Shown piece by piece: positions 16,868 through 26,295 of a DNA stretch of 58,549 nt (position 1 is its first letter; the number at the start of each line of letters is the position of its first letter). The notes under the pieces were generated by a model. The model worked only from the letters and a program-made list of their open reading frames with translations. It made no database searches and had not been told where the DNA came from. The DNA lies in contig JADLCF010000213.1 in NCBI GenBank assembly GCA_020847315.1, forward strand, positions 1 to 58,549, read 5' to 3'. The DNA comes from Bryobacterales bacterium (GTDB lineage: Bacteria > Acidobacteriota > Terriglobia > Bryobacterales > Bryobacteraceae). The position numbers and the translations under genes are program-made.

Positions 16868-17979
16868 TCCATATCGATGAGATCCGGATCCGGTTACTGC
16901 GGATGCCGCTCGTGCGCTTCTTCGAAACAAGCTTCGGGCGCACCACGGAGCGCCGCGTGCTGCTTGTTGAAGTGGTGCAGGACGGGATTTCCGGGTGGGG
17001 CGAGGTGACGGCGGGCGAGCACCCGTTCTTCAACGAAGAGTGGACCCTTTCGGCGTACGAGATCGTGCGGGAATACGTTGCGCCGAAACTGCTGAACCGG
17101 AAACTCGAAAACGCCGCGGAAGTAGGAAAGCTGAGCGCGGGCATTCGAGGGCACAACATGGCTCGGGCCGGCGTCGAATGCGCCGTGTGGGATCTGGAGG
17201 CGCGGCTGCGGAACGAGCCGCTGTTCAAGCGGATCGGGGGTGGCGCGCGCGCCGCCATTCCCTGCGGGGTTTCGATCGGCATTCAGGACACCGTGGACGA
17301 TCTTCTTGAGCGCATCGAGACGGAGCTGAGCGCGGGCTACCAGCGCATCAAGCTCAAGATCAAGCCGGGCTGGGATATCGACGTGCTGCGGGCCGTGCGG
17401 CAGCGCTTCCCGGAGATCCAGCTTACGGCCGACGCGAATTCAGCCTATACGCTGAAGGACCTCGAACACTTGAAGCGCATTGATGAATTCGGCCTCAATT
17501 ATGTCGAGCAGCCGCTGAGCCACGACGACATCATCGACCACGCCACGCTGCAGCGTTCCCTCGCGACGCCGATCTGCCTGGACGAGTGCATTCGCGCGCC
17601 CCGTCACGCGGAGCAGGCAATCGAGTTGGGCGCGGCCAGGGTGATCAACATCAAGCTCGGCCGGGTGGGCGGCTTCGCGAACGCTATCCGGATTCACGAC
17701 ATCGCGCAAGCGGCCGGCGTGCCCGTGTGGTGCGGTGGCATGCTCGAAGCGGGGATCGGGCGCGCCCACAACATCGCGATGGCGTCCCTGCCGAACTTCG
17801 TCCTGCCGGGCGACGTTTCGGCCAGCAAGCGCTACTGGGCGCGGGACATCATTCAACCCGAAGTGACCGTGGACGCGCGGGGTAACATCGCGCTGCCGCA
17901 AGGCGTGGGCTTCGGCTTCGAAGTGGATCAGGATCGGTTGCGCGAGGTGACTTACGTCCAAGAGACCGTGGAAGCATGA
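16864..17979 (+). CDS. menC: Enolase-superfamily OSBS/N-succinylamino acid racemase
   Basis: 371 residues. The muconate-lactonizing subgroup of the enolase superfamily is clear. The catalytic KxK is in RIKLKIKPGWD. Metal ligands are Asp in LTADANSAY, Glu in YVEQPLS and Asp in CLDECIRAP. The second catalytic Lys is in INIKLGRVGG. Type-2 MenC enzymes make o-succinylbenzoate for menaquinone and often also racemise N-acyl/N-succinyl amino acids. No other men gene is in the window, and the GNAT partner favours the racemase reading. ATG 16864 overlaps the GNAT stop by four bases. Confidence 0.88.
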   Translation: MIHIDEIRIRLLRMPLVRFFETSFGRTTERRVLLVEVVQDGISGWGEVTAGEHPFFNEEWTLSAYEIVREYVAPKLLNRKLENAAEVGKLSAGIRGHNMARAGVECAVWDLEARLRNEPLFKRIGGGARAAIPCGVSIGIQDTVDDLLERIETELSAGYQRIKLKIKPGWDIDVLRAVRQRFPEIQLTADANSAYTLKDLEHLKRIDEFGLNYVEQPLSHDDIIDHATLQRSLATPICLDECIRAPRHAEQAIELGAARVINIKLGRVGGFANAIRIHDIAQAAGVPVWCGGMLEAGIGRAHNIAMASLPNFVLPGDVSASKRYWARDIIQPEVTVDARGNIALPQGVGFGFEVDQDRLREVTYVQETVEA

Positions 17980-18887
17980 GCGCCGCGATCAGCCAGGCGG
18001 TCCCCGTGCGTAAAAGCCACTGGCCCATTTACCTGATGGTGTTCGGCATCACGGTGATGTGGTCCGCGAATTTCATCGCGGTGAAGTATGCCGTGGAAGA
18101 GATGCCGGCGGTGCTCGCAATGGGCTTCCGCACGCTGGCCGCGGGCATGCTGATGGTGCCCATTTTCACTTCCGCGGAGAGAAGCGTCACGGAGCGGCGC
18201 TCAATGCGGGAAGACTTCTGGCTGCTGGTGGCGTTGGGCGTAGGCGGGGTGACGCTGAACCAGCTTTTCTTCACCATGGCGATGGACCATACGAGCGTGG
18301 CGCACGGCTCTTTGATTATCAGCACCACGCCCATTTCGGTGCTGCTGCTGGCGCGCCTTATGAAGCAGGAGCGCCTGACCGCGCGGAAGATCCTGGGAAT
18401 GCTCATCGCGCTGAGCGGCGTGGTGTTGATCCAATTAACGCCCGAAAAGTCGAGCGGCGCGCATTGGCTGGGAGATCTGCTCGCGTTGTGTGGAAGCCTG
18501 ACCTTCGCGGCATTCACCGTATTCGGCAAACGAATTACTTCGCGGCACAGTAGCATCACGGTCAACGCCTTCGCTTACTTCGGAGGTTCGCTCGCGATGC
18601 TGCCGCTGATCCTTTGGGTGGGTGGCGGCATCGACCTGAGCTTGCTTTCCACGAGGGCCTGGCTGGCGATCGCCTACATGGCGGTGTTCCCTTCGGTGCT
18701 CTGCTATCTGGGGTATTTCCACGCGCTGAACTACGTCTCCGCCTCGCGAGTGGCCGTGTTTTCCTATCTGCAACCCGCCATGGCCACGATGATGGCCGTG
18801 CCGCTACTAGGGGAATCGGTAAGCTCTACGCTGATCACCGGCGGCTGCATCGCCTTGCTGGGCGTCGCGATCACGCAGCGCGGGTGA
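17976..18887 (+). CDS. EamA/DMT-family transporter
   Basis: 303 residues with ten predicted membrane helices in two EamA repeats. The first begins IYLMVFGITVMWSANFIAVK and the second LGDLLALCGSLTFAAFTVFG. Drug/metabolite transporters of this type move amino acids, nucleosides or other small metabolites; substrates cannot be read from sequence. ATG 17976 overlaps the menC-like stop (ATGA). As last gene of the mazG operon it may import or export a substrate of the GNAT/racemase pair, such as an amino acid derivative. Confidence 0.9.
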   Translation: MSAAISQAVPVRKSHWPIYLMVFGITVMWSANFIAVKYAVEEMPAVLAMGFRTLAAGMLMVPIFTSAERSVTERRSMREDFWLLVALGVGGVTLNQLFFTMAMDHTSVAHGSLIISTTPISVLLLARLMKQERLTARKILGMLIALSGVVLIQLTPEKSSGAHWLGDLLALCGSLTFAAFTVFGKRITSRHSSITVNAFAYFGGSLAMLPLILWVGGGIDLSLLSTRAWLAIAYMAVFPSVLCYLGYFHALNYVSASRVAVFSYLQPAMATMMAVPLLGESVSSTLITGGCIALLGVAITQRG

Positions 18888-18975
18888 TGGGCGGCACGTT
18901 CGCGGCGGAGACGCCTCCGGGCACGGCGCGTGCGGTAGAATCGCGGTTAATTACACCTTGAGAGGATCTACCGCC

Positions 18976-20358
18976 ATGACGCCATCCACGCCTACGGCCA
19001 ACCTCGCAGATCTCAGCCGCCGCCAGCTAGGCAAAGCGGCGATCGCCGCCACGGCTCTCAGCTATTCCCGCATTCTGGGCGCGAACGATCGCGTTTCCAT
19101 GGGCTATATCGGCCTAGGCAATCGCGGAGACCAGGTCCACGACGCCTTTCTGGAACACGGCGACAACGCTACGGTGGCCATCTGCGATCTGCGCGAAGAC
19201 TACATGGATCTGGCCGCGAAGAAATCCGCCAGCCGTGGCGCCGCCAAGCGCTATCACGATTACCGCAAACTGCTCGAGGATAAGGACGTCGACGCCGTGG
19301 CGATCTGCACGCCGGACCAGTGGCATGCGGTGATGTTCGTGGCGGCCTGCAAGGCGGGCAAGGACATCTATTGCGAGAAACCGTTTTCGCTGACGATCTT
19401 TGAAGGGCGGCGGATGGTGGATGCCGCCGCGAAGTATAAGCCCGTCACCCAGGTGGGCCTGCACCGGCGATCCGCGCCGGAAATCCGCAAGCTGGCCGAA
19501 ATGCTAAAGGCGGGCGAAATCGGGAAGATTTCCGCGGCGCGTTCGTTCCACCTGCGCAACGATTGGCCGGTGGGCATCGGCAACCCCGCCGATAGCGCCC
19601 CACCGAGCAAGGAACTCTGGGATGCTTGGCTTGGCCCCGCGCGCATGCAACCCTATAACGTCAACAAGACTTTCTACAACTTCCGCTGGTTTTACGACTT
19701 CTCCGGCGGGCAACTCACCAACTTCGGCGTGCACTACAACGACACCATGCGGATGCTGATGCAGTTGGGTGTGCCCCGCTCCGTAACGGCGCTGGGCGGG
19801 AAGTACGTCGTGAACGACAACCGGCAGATCCCCGATACGCTGGTGGTGCTGTGGGAATACGACAACCCCGCCACCGGCGCGCCATCCCTCAATTCCTACG
19901 AGCAGTACAACGGTAACGGAGCGCCGGGCAATGTCAAGGATATGGAACTGGAGTTTCGGGGAACGCTGGGCACGCTCTACATGCAGAACGCCAACTGGGA
20001 GATCGTGCCCGAACGGAACCACTCCATCGCGCCCAAACCGCGCAGCCCGCTTGATCGTGATGAAAGCGAGTTTCGCGGGTCGTACAAGCCGGCGATGGCG
20101 GCCAAACAGGGAAAAGGCAGCGCCAGCACGGCTTTCCACACGCGTAATTTCCTCGATTGCCTGCAGAGCCGGAAAGAGACTAACTGCCCGGCGCTCGAAG
20201 GGCATCTTAGCAATGTGGGTCCGTTGATCGGGAATATCGCGCACAAGACGCGCACGCACTTGCAATTCGATGCGAAAACGGAGCGCTTTACCAATAGTGA
20301 AGAGGCCAATAAATACCTCCACTATGAATACCGGAAAGGGTATTCGATCGATCTATAG
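18976..20358 (+). CDS. Tat-exported Gfo/Idh/MocA-family oxidoreductase
   Basis: 460 residues. An N-terminal twin-arginine signal is visible (LSRRQLGKAAIAATALSYS). The Rossmann domain follows with VSMGYIGLGNRGDQVHDAF. The family EKP motif is IYCEKPFSLTIFEGRRM, and WFYDFSGGQLTNFGVHYND belongs to the second domain. Members oxidise or rearrange sugars with NAD(P). Acidobacteria and Planctomycetes carry many exported copies linked to glycan breakdown. The ATG at 18976 is nine bases after GAGAGGA. It stands alone between the mazG operon and a convergent minus-strand gene. Confidence 0.92.
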   Translation: MTPSTPTANLADLSRRQLGKAAIAATALSYSRILGANDRVSMGYIGLGNRGDQVHDAFLEHGDNATVAICDLREDYMDLAAKKSASRGAAKRYHDYRKLLEDKDVDAVAICTPDQWHAVMFVAACKAGKDIYCEKPFSLTIFEGRRMVDAAAKYKPVTQVGLHRRSAPEIRKLAEMLKAGEIGKISAARSFHLRNDWPVGIGNPADSAPPSKELWDAWLGPARMQPYNVNKTFYNFRWFYDFSGGQLTNFGVHYNDTMRMLMQLGVPRSVTALGGKYVVNDNRQIPDTLVVLWEYDNPATGAPSLNSYEQYNGNGAPGNVKDMELEFRGTLGTLYMQNANWEIVPERNHSIAPKPRSPLDRDESEFRGSYKPAMAAKQGKGSASTAFHTRNFLDCLQSRKETNCPALEGHLSNVGPLIGNIAHKTRTHLQFDAKTERFTNSEEANKYLHYEYRKGYSIDL

Positions 20359-20385
20359 GATGAACTCAAGGGCAAATAAGAGCCG

Positions 20386-20973
20386 CTAATTCCGGCGGTT
20401 TCCGCGCTGAATCTGCTGCACGCGGCAGCGTTGCGCCTCCTGGGACATCACGTCGAGCTCCGCCTCTTTCAACTGGGTAAGCTGCGTAAGGTAGCCCTGT
20501 AGCTGGATCTGGCTGGCAGAGCTATCAGTGAGGTAGGCGTCGATTAACTCAGCCACGGCGGGGTTCTGGTAATTGCGAACCGCTTCGGACATGGAACTCA
20601 CCTTCAAGCGGAACGATTGCACACGGAAATAAGCGTCCAGCGCGAAGCTTAATTTTTCCGGGCTGCCGGAGAGGTTATTGAGAGCCCATTCGACGCCCCG
20701 GAGTTCCACGAACGTGGATTCCAACTGCTGCGCGTAGGCCTCCGGAGCCCCCTTGCTCACCCACTCTTTCGGCTTGAGCTGCTCCAGAATGGGCTTCACC
20801 TCCGCAATGCGCTTCGACATTTCGAGGATGCTTTCCCTGGTGTTCCATTCCGCACCCACTCCGCTCGAATGGCTGGCGGCGGGCGCGGATTGCGGCAAGC
20901 ACCAGGAACTAAACGCCAACAGAAACGCGGTGGCGCGGAAAAGGGAAAGAGACGGAATGCGGGGGACAGCCAT
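20386..20973 (-). CDS. Secreted helical hypothetical protein
   Basis: 195 residues. The N-terminal signal sequence FRATAFLLAFSSWCLPQSAPA is followed by an all-helical mature domain rich in Glu, Gln, Lys and Leu, with blocks such as RIAEVKPILEQLKPKEW, QQLESTFVELRGVEWALNNL and LQGYLTQLTQLKEAELDV. No family is recognised. It lies 60 bp downstream of the FecR-domain gene in the same direction and is probably co-transcribed with it. A periplasmic coiled-coil or bundle role is all that can be inferred. Confidence 0.65.
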   Translation of the reverse strand: MAVPRIPSLSLFRATAFLLAFSSWCLPQSAPAASHSSGVGAEWNTRESILEMSKRIAEVKPILEQLKPKEWVSKGAPEAYAQQLESTFVELRGVEWALNNLSGSPEKLSFALDAYFRVQSFRLKVSSMSEAVRNYQNPAVAELIDAYLTDSSASQIQLQGYLTQLTQLKEAELDVMSQEAQRCRVQQIQRGNRRN

Positions 20974-21033
20974 TACGCTTATCAGTCTCGCATGGATAGA
21001 CCGGACGAGGCGCTTGCGCTAAGCGCGCCGCGG

Positions 21034-21915
21034 TTAAATTCCCGGCGGCGGGGGAGGCGGGGGCGGAGGCGGAGCGCCACCGGTGCTCGGCACCGTGCTG
21101 CCGCCACCCGAGGGCGGAGGCGGAGGAGGCGAGGATGGATCCTTATCCCCAGGCAGCGGAGAACCTCCACCGCCGGGAATGGTGCTCGCGCCGCCACCCG
21201 TCCGGCTCGCGTTCACGGCAATCGTGTAGAGAGCATCGGAAAGCGCGCGGAAGCTGGCCTTCAGCAAGCCGCCGCGGTCGATCCGCGCGCGGGCGATGGG
21301 TTCGTCCTTATCCACGCGCAACTCGTCGCCGGGGCCCAGGACGCGCTGTTTGCCGTTGGGCAGCAGCCGGTGCTCCACGACCACCGCGCCCTCTTCCACG
21401 GAGACGGTGGTCGATTCCGAATCCTCATCCACTTCCACCAGGAACGTGGTGCCGCGCACGGAAATGACGGCCGTTGGCGTGTGAATCCGGTTGGGATTCG
21501 GCTTACCCATGATCTTCTCGATGTGAACCTTGAGGCGGCCCACCCAGATATCCAGCACGTCGGACCAATTCCCGCGATTGCTGCGGAACAGCACGTGCGA
21601 GTTCGGGAATACTTCGAACCGGCTGCCATCGGAGAGCTCAAAGACGGCGTAACCGTCAACGCCGGTAACGATCTCCTGAGAAGGTTTAACCAGGTCTCCG
21701 GGATTCAACACCCAGAGCTCGCCCGAGCGGGCAACCGAAACCCGGCCGCTGGAGACAAGGACGCGCGCCGAATCCGCCGCCGAGGACGCAGCAGGCAGAC
21801 CGGGAAATGACTGCGCCGCCGCGAGGGAGGAGACGAGCGTGATGAGAAGGCAGAGCCGCAGGCTTGCGCCGATGCTCCTACCCCCACGCCGAAGTTGTGC
21901 TCCCGCCAGACGCAC
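21034..21915 (-). CDS. Secreted FecR-domain protein with polyproline tail
   Basis: 293 residues. A signal segment (LCLLITLVSSLAAAQ) precedes a FecR-like domain: ARVLVSSGRVSVARSGELWV, LKPSQEIVTGVDGYAVFELS, TPTAVISVRGTTFLVEV and STTVSVEEGAVVVEH. In sigma-regulator FecR proteins this domain is periplasmic, but here there is no N-terminal anti-sigma helix domain and no sigma gene adjacent. This is the stand-alone secreted FecR type. The last 60 residues are Gly/Pro/Ser low complexity ending in a ten-proline run. GTG 21915 is preceded by AAGGAG at good spacing. Likely co-transcribed with the helical secreted gene downstream. Confidence 0.82.
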   Translation of the reverse strand: MRLAGAQLRRGGRSIGASLRLCLLITLVSSLAAAQSFPGLPAASSAADSARVLVSSGRVSVARSGELWVLNPGDLVKPSQEIVTGVDGYAVFELSDGSRFEVFPNSHVLFRSNRGNWSDVLDIWVGRLKVHIEKIMGKPNPNRIHTPTAVISVRGTTFLVEVDEDSESTTVSVEEGAVVVEHRLLPNGKQRVLGPGDELRVDKDEPIARARIDRGGLLKASFRALSDALYTIAVNASRTGGGASTIPGGGGSPLPGDKDPSSPPPPPPSGGGSTVPSTGGAPPPPPPPPPPGI

Positions 21916-22414
21916 GCTTTTACTCCTTCAGTTCCATCCATTCGGAAATACGCGCCTACCACGCGCCGCTTGCGAAACCCTTCGGCATGCGTGCGACCCG
22001 GACGCATATCCCCGTCTAAACGACTGAGTTGGCTCGATTATAGCAGGGAATAAACAATTCGGAATGGGCAAAACGCATCCTCTCCCGCAAACGGCCGCTT
22101 CGCTTGTACCAGCGGACAATTCCCTCTGATTGGATCGCAATTGCTGAGCAATTGCGGGAAGTTCGGTCATTTGAGGACCAAACACAACCGGTCCTGCCTT
22201 ATCCAATCGGATTGTATCGTTACAAATGTTACGGGAAGGCCCTCAATTTCTGCAATTCTTTGGACCATGGCACACGGGGATGTCACGGCTTCAGCCGCAG
22301 CAGATCTCGGAACGAACATAGGCGGGTCAAGTCAGCAAGAGGAAAGCCGCCGGGTTGAGACTTGGTTATCCCAACCCGGCAAGCCTGCCTTCGATGGAAG
22401 GTCCTACCGCGAAG
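21916..22414. other. Gene-free interval with short palindromes
   Basis: No credible ORF. A perfect inverted repeat, two copies of the palindrome GCAATTGC separated by TGA, lies at 22137-22155. An imperfect dyad around CCAATCGGATTG lies near 22203-22214. Local GC content drops. Either could be an operator for a flanking gene; no regulator can be named. Confidence 0.4.
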
Positions 22415-23140
22415 CTACTGGCGCGCGGCGGTACGCGCGGCGGCGAGGTAGTCCGTAATCTTGGAGAACTCCTCGTTCCCGATCGGCTTCGTCGTCATCT
22501 TGAACGAGTACTTTCCATCAGAGAAAGTATCGATCTCCAAACTGTAAGGATTGCTGCGATCGAAACGACGAATCGATTTATAGGGCCAGGTGCGGCTCTG
22601 GGTGGCATCGTCGAGCGATTCCCAGGAAACTCCCTGCGGCGTGAATACCAGCTTGCCGTTGCGATTGCTCCCGAAGCGGCGGGTATGCTCGGCGTTATAT
22701 GTGTAGGTCTCCCCGGAGGCGCTCCCTCCAGCAGCCGAGGTCGCAGCGGCGGCGCCAGCGGCAGCGGGCGCAACGGTCATTGCACCGCCCGTTTGCGAGA
22801 ACCAGCGGTCGATCACCGCGGTATCGCTCGTGCCCGTGAGCCGGAAACTGAAGCGGTTGGTGCTGCCCGTTTGAACCTGCGTCGGCTCGTTCAATTCCAC
22901 GAGCAACACGCCGTTTGAAATAGAGGCCCGATGTACGTTCGCCTTCTGGAAATATACGGAAGGATAGGTGGGCGATTCGCTCCAGAACAAGACCTGATTT
23001 CCGGCCAGAACGAGTTTGCCCGGCACCGCTTCAAACGAGACGGAAAGCTCCGCCGGAAACGCAACGATATCCGTTTCCGCGGAGGCGGAGAAGGGCAGCA
23101 GCATAGCCGCCGCGATTAACCCTAAAATCCATACTTTCAT
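22415..23140 (-). CDS. Secreted hypothetical protein
   Basis: 241 residues. A clean signal peptide (MKVWILGLIAAAMLLPFSAS) is followed by a beta-rich region with VSFEAVPGKLVLAGNQVLFW, FQKANVHRASISNGVLLVEL and RFSFRLTGTSDTAVIDRWF. An Ala/Gly/Ser linker of about 25 residues leads to a C-terminal region (RRFGSNRNGKLVFTPQGVSW, TWPYKSIRRFDRSNPYSLEI) that resembles a PH-like fold. The function is unknown. The start at ATG 23140 follows GGAG by about seven bases. Expression is probably monocistronic. Confidence 0.7.
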   Translation of the reverse strand: MKVWILGLIAAAMLLPFSASAETDIVAFPAELSVSFEAVPGKLVLAGNQVLFWSESPTYPSVYFQKANVHRASISNGVLLVELNEPTQVQTGSTNRFSFRLTGTSDTAVIDRWFSQTGGAMTVAPAAAGAAAATSAAGGSASGETYTYNAEHTRRFGSNRNGKLVFTPQGVSWESLDDATQSRTWPYKSIRRFDRSNPYSLEIDTFSDGKYSFKMTTKPIGNEEFSKITDYLAAARTAARQ

Positions 23141-23582
23141 GAGAATCTCCAATAACCCCTTAAGTGCTTCCCTTGCATTGCGCAAGTATATGGAATTGCC
23201 GGAAGCTCATTGCACGGGCTTCTCAGAGCCTCGAATTCCCGAGCGAGCACCCGCTGTATTGCATCCCGGCGAAATCTCTTCATTATACCACTCCATGTAT
23301 TCCTGGGCACTCTGTGTCTAATTGGCGGGGTAAGCGTAACCAACCGGCGTGAAGAGTTCCACTTTTATTTAGACTGTTCCGAAATTTCCACGACCGGGAC
23401 CCGCTTGAATTGGGCATCGCGCTACGGAACCGGTAACGCGGCCGAATCGCATCGACAAACGGAATGGCCTTCCAACCCTCACCGCCAAGAGGCGCGTCTC
23501 CTTCCAATGGGTGTTGCGCATCCCCTCGCTCCCGGTGTAAAGTCAAGAATGTCGATCAAGTTAGAGGAGTTTGCATTTCCCG
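23141..23582. other. Upstream region of the sulfate-assimilation operon
   Basis: A divergent regulatory space between a secreted protein gene and cysD. ORFs here are shadows running into cysD in another frame. The GAGGAG at 23564-23569 is the ribosome site for cysD. I looked for SAM- and cysteine-related leaders and recognise none. No clear promoter hexamers are seen. Confidence 0.4.
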
Positions 23583-24533
23583 ATGACCGCAGCCGCCCTC
23601 AGCCTCCCTTCCGGTCCCACGGACACCATCGGCCACTACCGCCTGAGCCACCTCCGCGCCCTCGAAGCGGAAAGCATTCACATCCTGCGGGAAGTGGCCG
23701 CGCAGTTCGAAAAGCCGGTGATGCTGTATTCGATCGGCAAGGATTCCTCCGTCATGCTGCACCTCGCGCGGAAGGCATTCTTCCCCGGCAAGCTTCCCTT
23801 CCCGCTGCTGCACATTGACACGACCTACGAATATCCGGAAATGATTGAGTTCCGCGACCGCTTCACCGCGGAAATCGGCGCGGATTTGCGCGTCTATACG
23901 AACTGGAAGGCCATCAAGGAAGGGGCCAACCCTTACGATCTCGGCACCTCGAAATGCTGCGGCCTCTTGCGCACCCGCGCTCTGGTGGATGGCTTGCGAG
24001 AAGGTGGATACGATGCGGCGCTCGGGGGCGCGCGGCGAGACGAAGAACGTTCCCGCGCGAAGGAGCGCGTCTTCAGTTTCCGCGATACGCACGGCCAATG
24101 GGACCCGAAGAACCAGCGCCCGGAGCTCTGGAATATCTATAACGGACGCGTGGACAAGGGCGAAAGCATCCGCGTCTTTCCGCTTTCCAACTGGACGGAA
24201 ATGGACGTCTGGCAATACATCGCTTCCGAGAACATCCAGATTGTGCCGCTGTATTTCGCCAAGGAACGTGAAGTGCTGGTGCGAGGGGAAACACTCATCC
24301 CTTATGAAAGTAACGTCAAGCTGCTTCCCAGCGAGAAGCCGCAACTCGTCCGCTGCCGCATGCGCTCGCTTGGCTGCACCCCATGCAGCGGCGCGGTGCG
24401 CAGCGACGCCGACACGCTCCCGAAGATCATCGACGAACTTTTCGGCTTCCGGCGCTCCGAGCGGGAAAACCGGGTGATCGATTATGACCAGGACGGCTCC
24501 ATGGAAATGAAGAAGCGCGAGGGGTATTTCTAA
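23583..24533 (+). CDS. cysD: Sulfate adenylyltransferase subunit 2
   Basis: 316 residues. With CysN it makes adenosine 5'-phosphosulfate (APS) from ATP and sulfate. The PP-loop is [17 protein letters not shown] at residues 50-66. Further family motifs are [38 protein letters not shown] and [17 protein letters not shown]. The C-terminus [20 protein letters not shown] is typical. ATG 23583 is preferred over TTG 23571, which is only one base from the GAGGAG. The stop shares one base with the cysN ATG, so the subunits are coupled. Confidence 0.96.
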   Translation: MTAAALSLPSGPTDTIGHYRLSHLRALEAESIHILREVAAQFEKPVMLYSIGKDSSVMLHLARKAFFPGKLPFPLLHIDTTYEYPEMIEFRDRFTAEIGADLRVYTNWKAIKEGANPYDLGTSKCCGLLRTRALVDGLREGGYDAALGGARRDEERSRAKERVFSFRDTHGQWDPKNQRPELWNIYNGRVDKGESIRVFPLSNWTEMDVWQYIASENIQIVPLYFAKEREVLVRGETLIPYESNVKLLPSEKPQLVRCRMRSLGCTPCSGAVRSDADTLPKIIDELFGFRRSERENRVIDYDQDGSMEMKKREGYF

Positions 24534-26272
24534 TGGCGGCGCTCAACCAACCGGCACTGCTGCCCGTAAGCCATTTCCTGGCGGGGGACGGCGAAAAGGA
24601 CCTGCTGCGTTTCACCACCGCCGGGAGCGTCGATGATGGCAAGAGCACCCTCATCGGGCGGCTGCTGCACGATACCAACGGCGCCTACGAAGACCAGATT
24701 GAAGCTGTTCGCAAGAGCAAGGTGAACCGCTCCACCGGCGCGTTCGACTTCTCGCTGCTCACGGACGGGCTGAAGGCCGAGCGCGAGCAGGGGATCACCA
24801 TCGATGTCGCCTACCGCTATTTCGCGACACCCCGGCGGAAGTTCATCATTGCCGATACGCCCGGCCACGAACAGTACACCCGCAACATGGCCACCGGCGC
24901 CAGCACAGCGGACCTCGCGATCATCCTGGTCGACGCCCGCCAAGGCGTTCTGGCCCAAACCCGCCGCCACGCCTATATCTCCTGGCTGCTCGGCATCGAG
25001 CACCTGGTTGTGACCGTCAACAAGATGGATCTGGTGGAATACTCGGCCGCGCGTTTCGAGGAAATTCGCGCGGAGTTGGATGCGCTGGCCGGCCACCTTC
25101 CCGGCGCCACCCTGCACTATATCCCGGTGAGCGCGCTCGAAGGCGATAACGTGGTGGCGCGCTCCGCGAACACGCCCTGGCACGACGGCCCAAGCCTTCT
25201 CGAACTGCTCGAAAACGTCGAGATCGCCCGCTATACCCCGACGAAGGCATTCCGCTTCCCCGTGCAATACGTGGTCCGGCCGGACCTCGATTTCCGGGGT
25301 TTTGCGGGCCAGGTGGCTTCGGGCACCGTTCAGCCGGGGGATTCGCTGGTGGCGCTTCCCTCCGGACAGCAGGCCACGGTGGATCGTATCGTCACCTTCG
25401 ACGGAGACCTTGAGGAAGCCTTTGCGCCAATGGCCGTCACACTGAAGCTGGATCGTGAAATCGACCTCAGCCGCGGCGATGTGCTGATCAAGGCCGCGGA
25501 GGCGCCCCCCTCCGTCAGCCGCCATCTGGAAGCCACGCTCGTGTGGATGAGCCCGGAGCCTTTGCATGCGGAGCGCACCTACCTCTTGCGGCATGGTTCC
25601 CGGGAACTGAGCGCGCGCATCGGGCAGATTCACCATCGCGTCGATATTGAAACCTACGGGGAGATTCCGGCCACTGGCCTCTCGATGAATGAGATAGCCC
25701 GCGTCGTGATCGAAACCGCTTCCCCGCTCTACGTGGACCCGTACCGTGAAATCCACGCCATGGGCGCGGTTGTTCTGGTGGATGCCATCAGCAACAACAC
25801 CGTCGCCGCCGGCATGATCTCTCACGCGCGGCCGGATCAAGCCGCGGAGCGCCGCAAGCGCCAGGGCGCGGTGGCCTTCCAGCTTGCGCGCGTCACTCCG
25901 CTCGAACGCCAGCATCGCCATGGCCATCACGGCGCAGTGCTGCTAGCCGAAGACCAGGCCCTGGCAGAATCGATTGACCGCGCATTCTTCGATCGGGGCT
26001 GGCAATCGCTACTGGTGGAAAACGACGCCGTGGATCTCCGCACGCCGCCTTCCTGGCTGAAGGCCGCGCTCGATGGCGCCAATCTCGTGGTGCTGACCGG
26101 CGCCCTGCCCGGCGGCGCTCCCGAGGTTACTCATCTCTGGGGAGATTACCCGGTAATCACCGCCAAGCTTCGCGACACGCTCGAATCGTCCACCCGCAAG
26201 GCGGTGGCCGCCCTGGCGGCCCATCGCGTGGTGCCCGCCGACGAACAGACAGGCGATGGAGAAGGCATTTAA
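24533..26272 (+). CDS. cysN: Sulfate adenylyltransferase subunit 1 with relic APS kinase domain
   Basis: 579 residues. The GTPase part is complete: G1 GSVDDGKST at residues 31-39, DTPGHE at 108-113, NKMD at 163-166, then the beta-barrel domains to about residue 440. GTP hydrolysis drives APS formation with CysD. About 130 further residues follow. Their start (LARVTPLERQHRHGHHGAVL) matches the linker into a fused CysC APS kinase, but the Walker A loop (GxxGxGKST) is missing, replaced by LAEDQALAES, and the domain is shorter than CysC. It therefore looks like a degenerate, inactive APS kinase. This fits the downstream APS-type reductase, which needs no PAPS. Confidence 0.93.
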   Translation: MAALNQPALLPVSHFLAGDGEKDLLRFTTAGSVDDGKSTLIGRLLHDTNGAYEDQIEAVRKSKVNRSTGAFDFSLLTDGLKAEREQGITIDVAYRYFATPRRKFIIADTPGHEQYTRNMATGASTADLAIILVDARQGVLAQTRRHAYISWLLGIEHLVVTVNKMDLVEYSAARFEEIRAELDALAGHLPGATLHYIPVSALEGDNVVARSANTPWHDGPSLLELLENVEIARYTPTKAFRFPVQYVVRPDLDFRGFAGQVASGTVQPGDSLVALPSGQQATVDRIVTFDGDLEEAFAPMAVTLKLDREIDLSRGDVLIKAAEAPPSVSRHLEATLVWMSPEPLHAERTYLLRHGSRELSARIGQIHHRVDIETYGEIPATGLSMNEIARVVIETASPLYVDPYREIHAMGAVVLVDAISNNTVAAGMISHARPDQAAERRKRQGAVAFQLARVTPLERQHRHGHHGAVLLAEDQALAESIDRAFFDRGWQSLLVENDAVDLRTPPSWLKAALDGANLVVLTGALPGGAPEVTHLWGDYPVITAKLRDTLESSTRKAVAALAAHRVVPADEQTGDGEGI

Positions 26273-26295
26273 CCAATGGAAGCGAGGACGCCCGG

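Noticed and set aside
23300-23582. Possible SAM riboswitch upstream of cysD
   Set aside because: No recognisable conserved core or pairing of the known SAM riboswitch classes.
23210-23818. Plus-strand frame running into cysD
   Set aside because: Out-of-frame extension over the cysD start; composition is Arg/His/Pro-rich.
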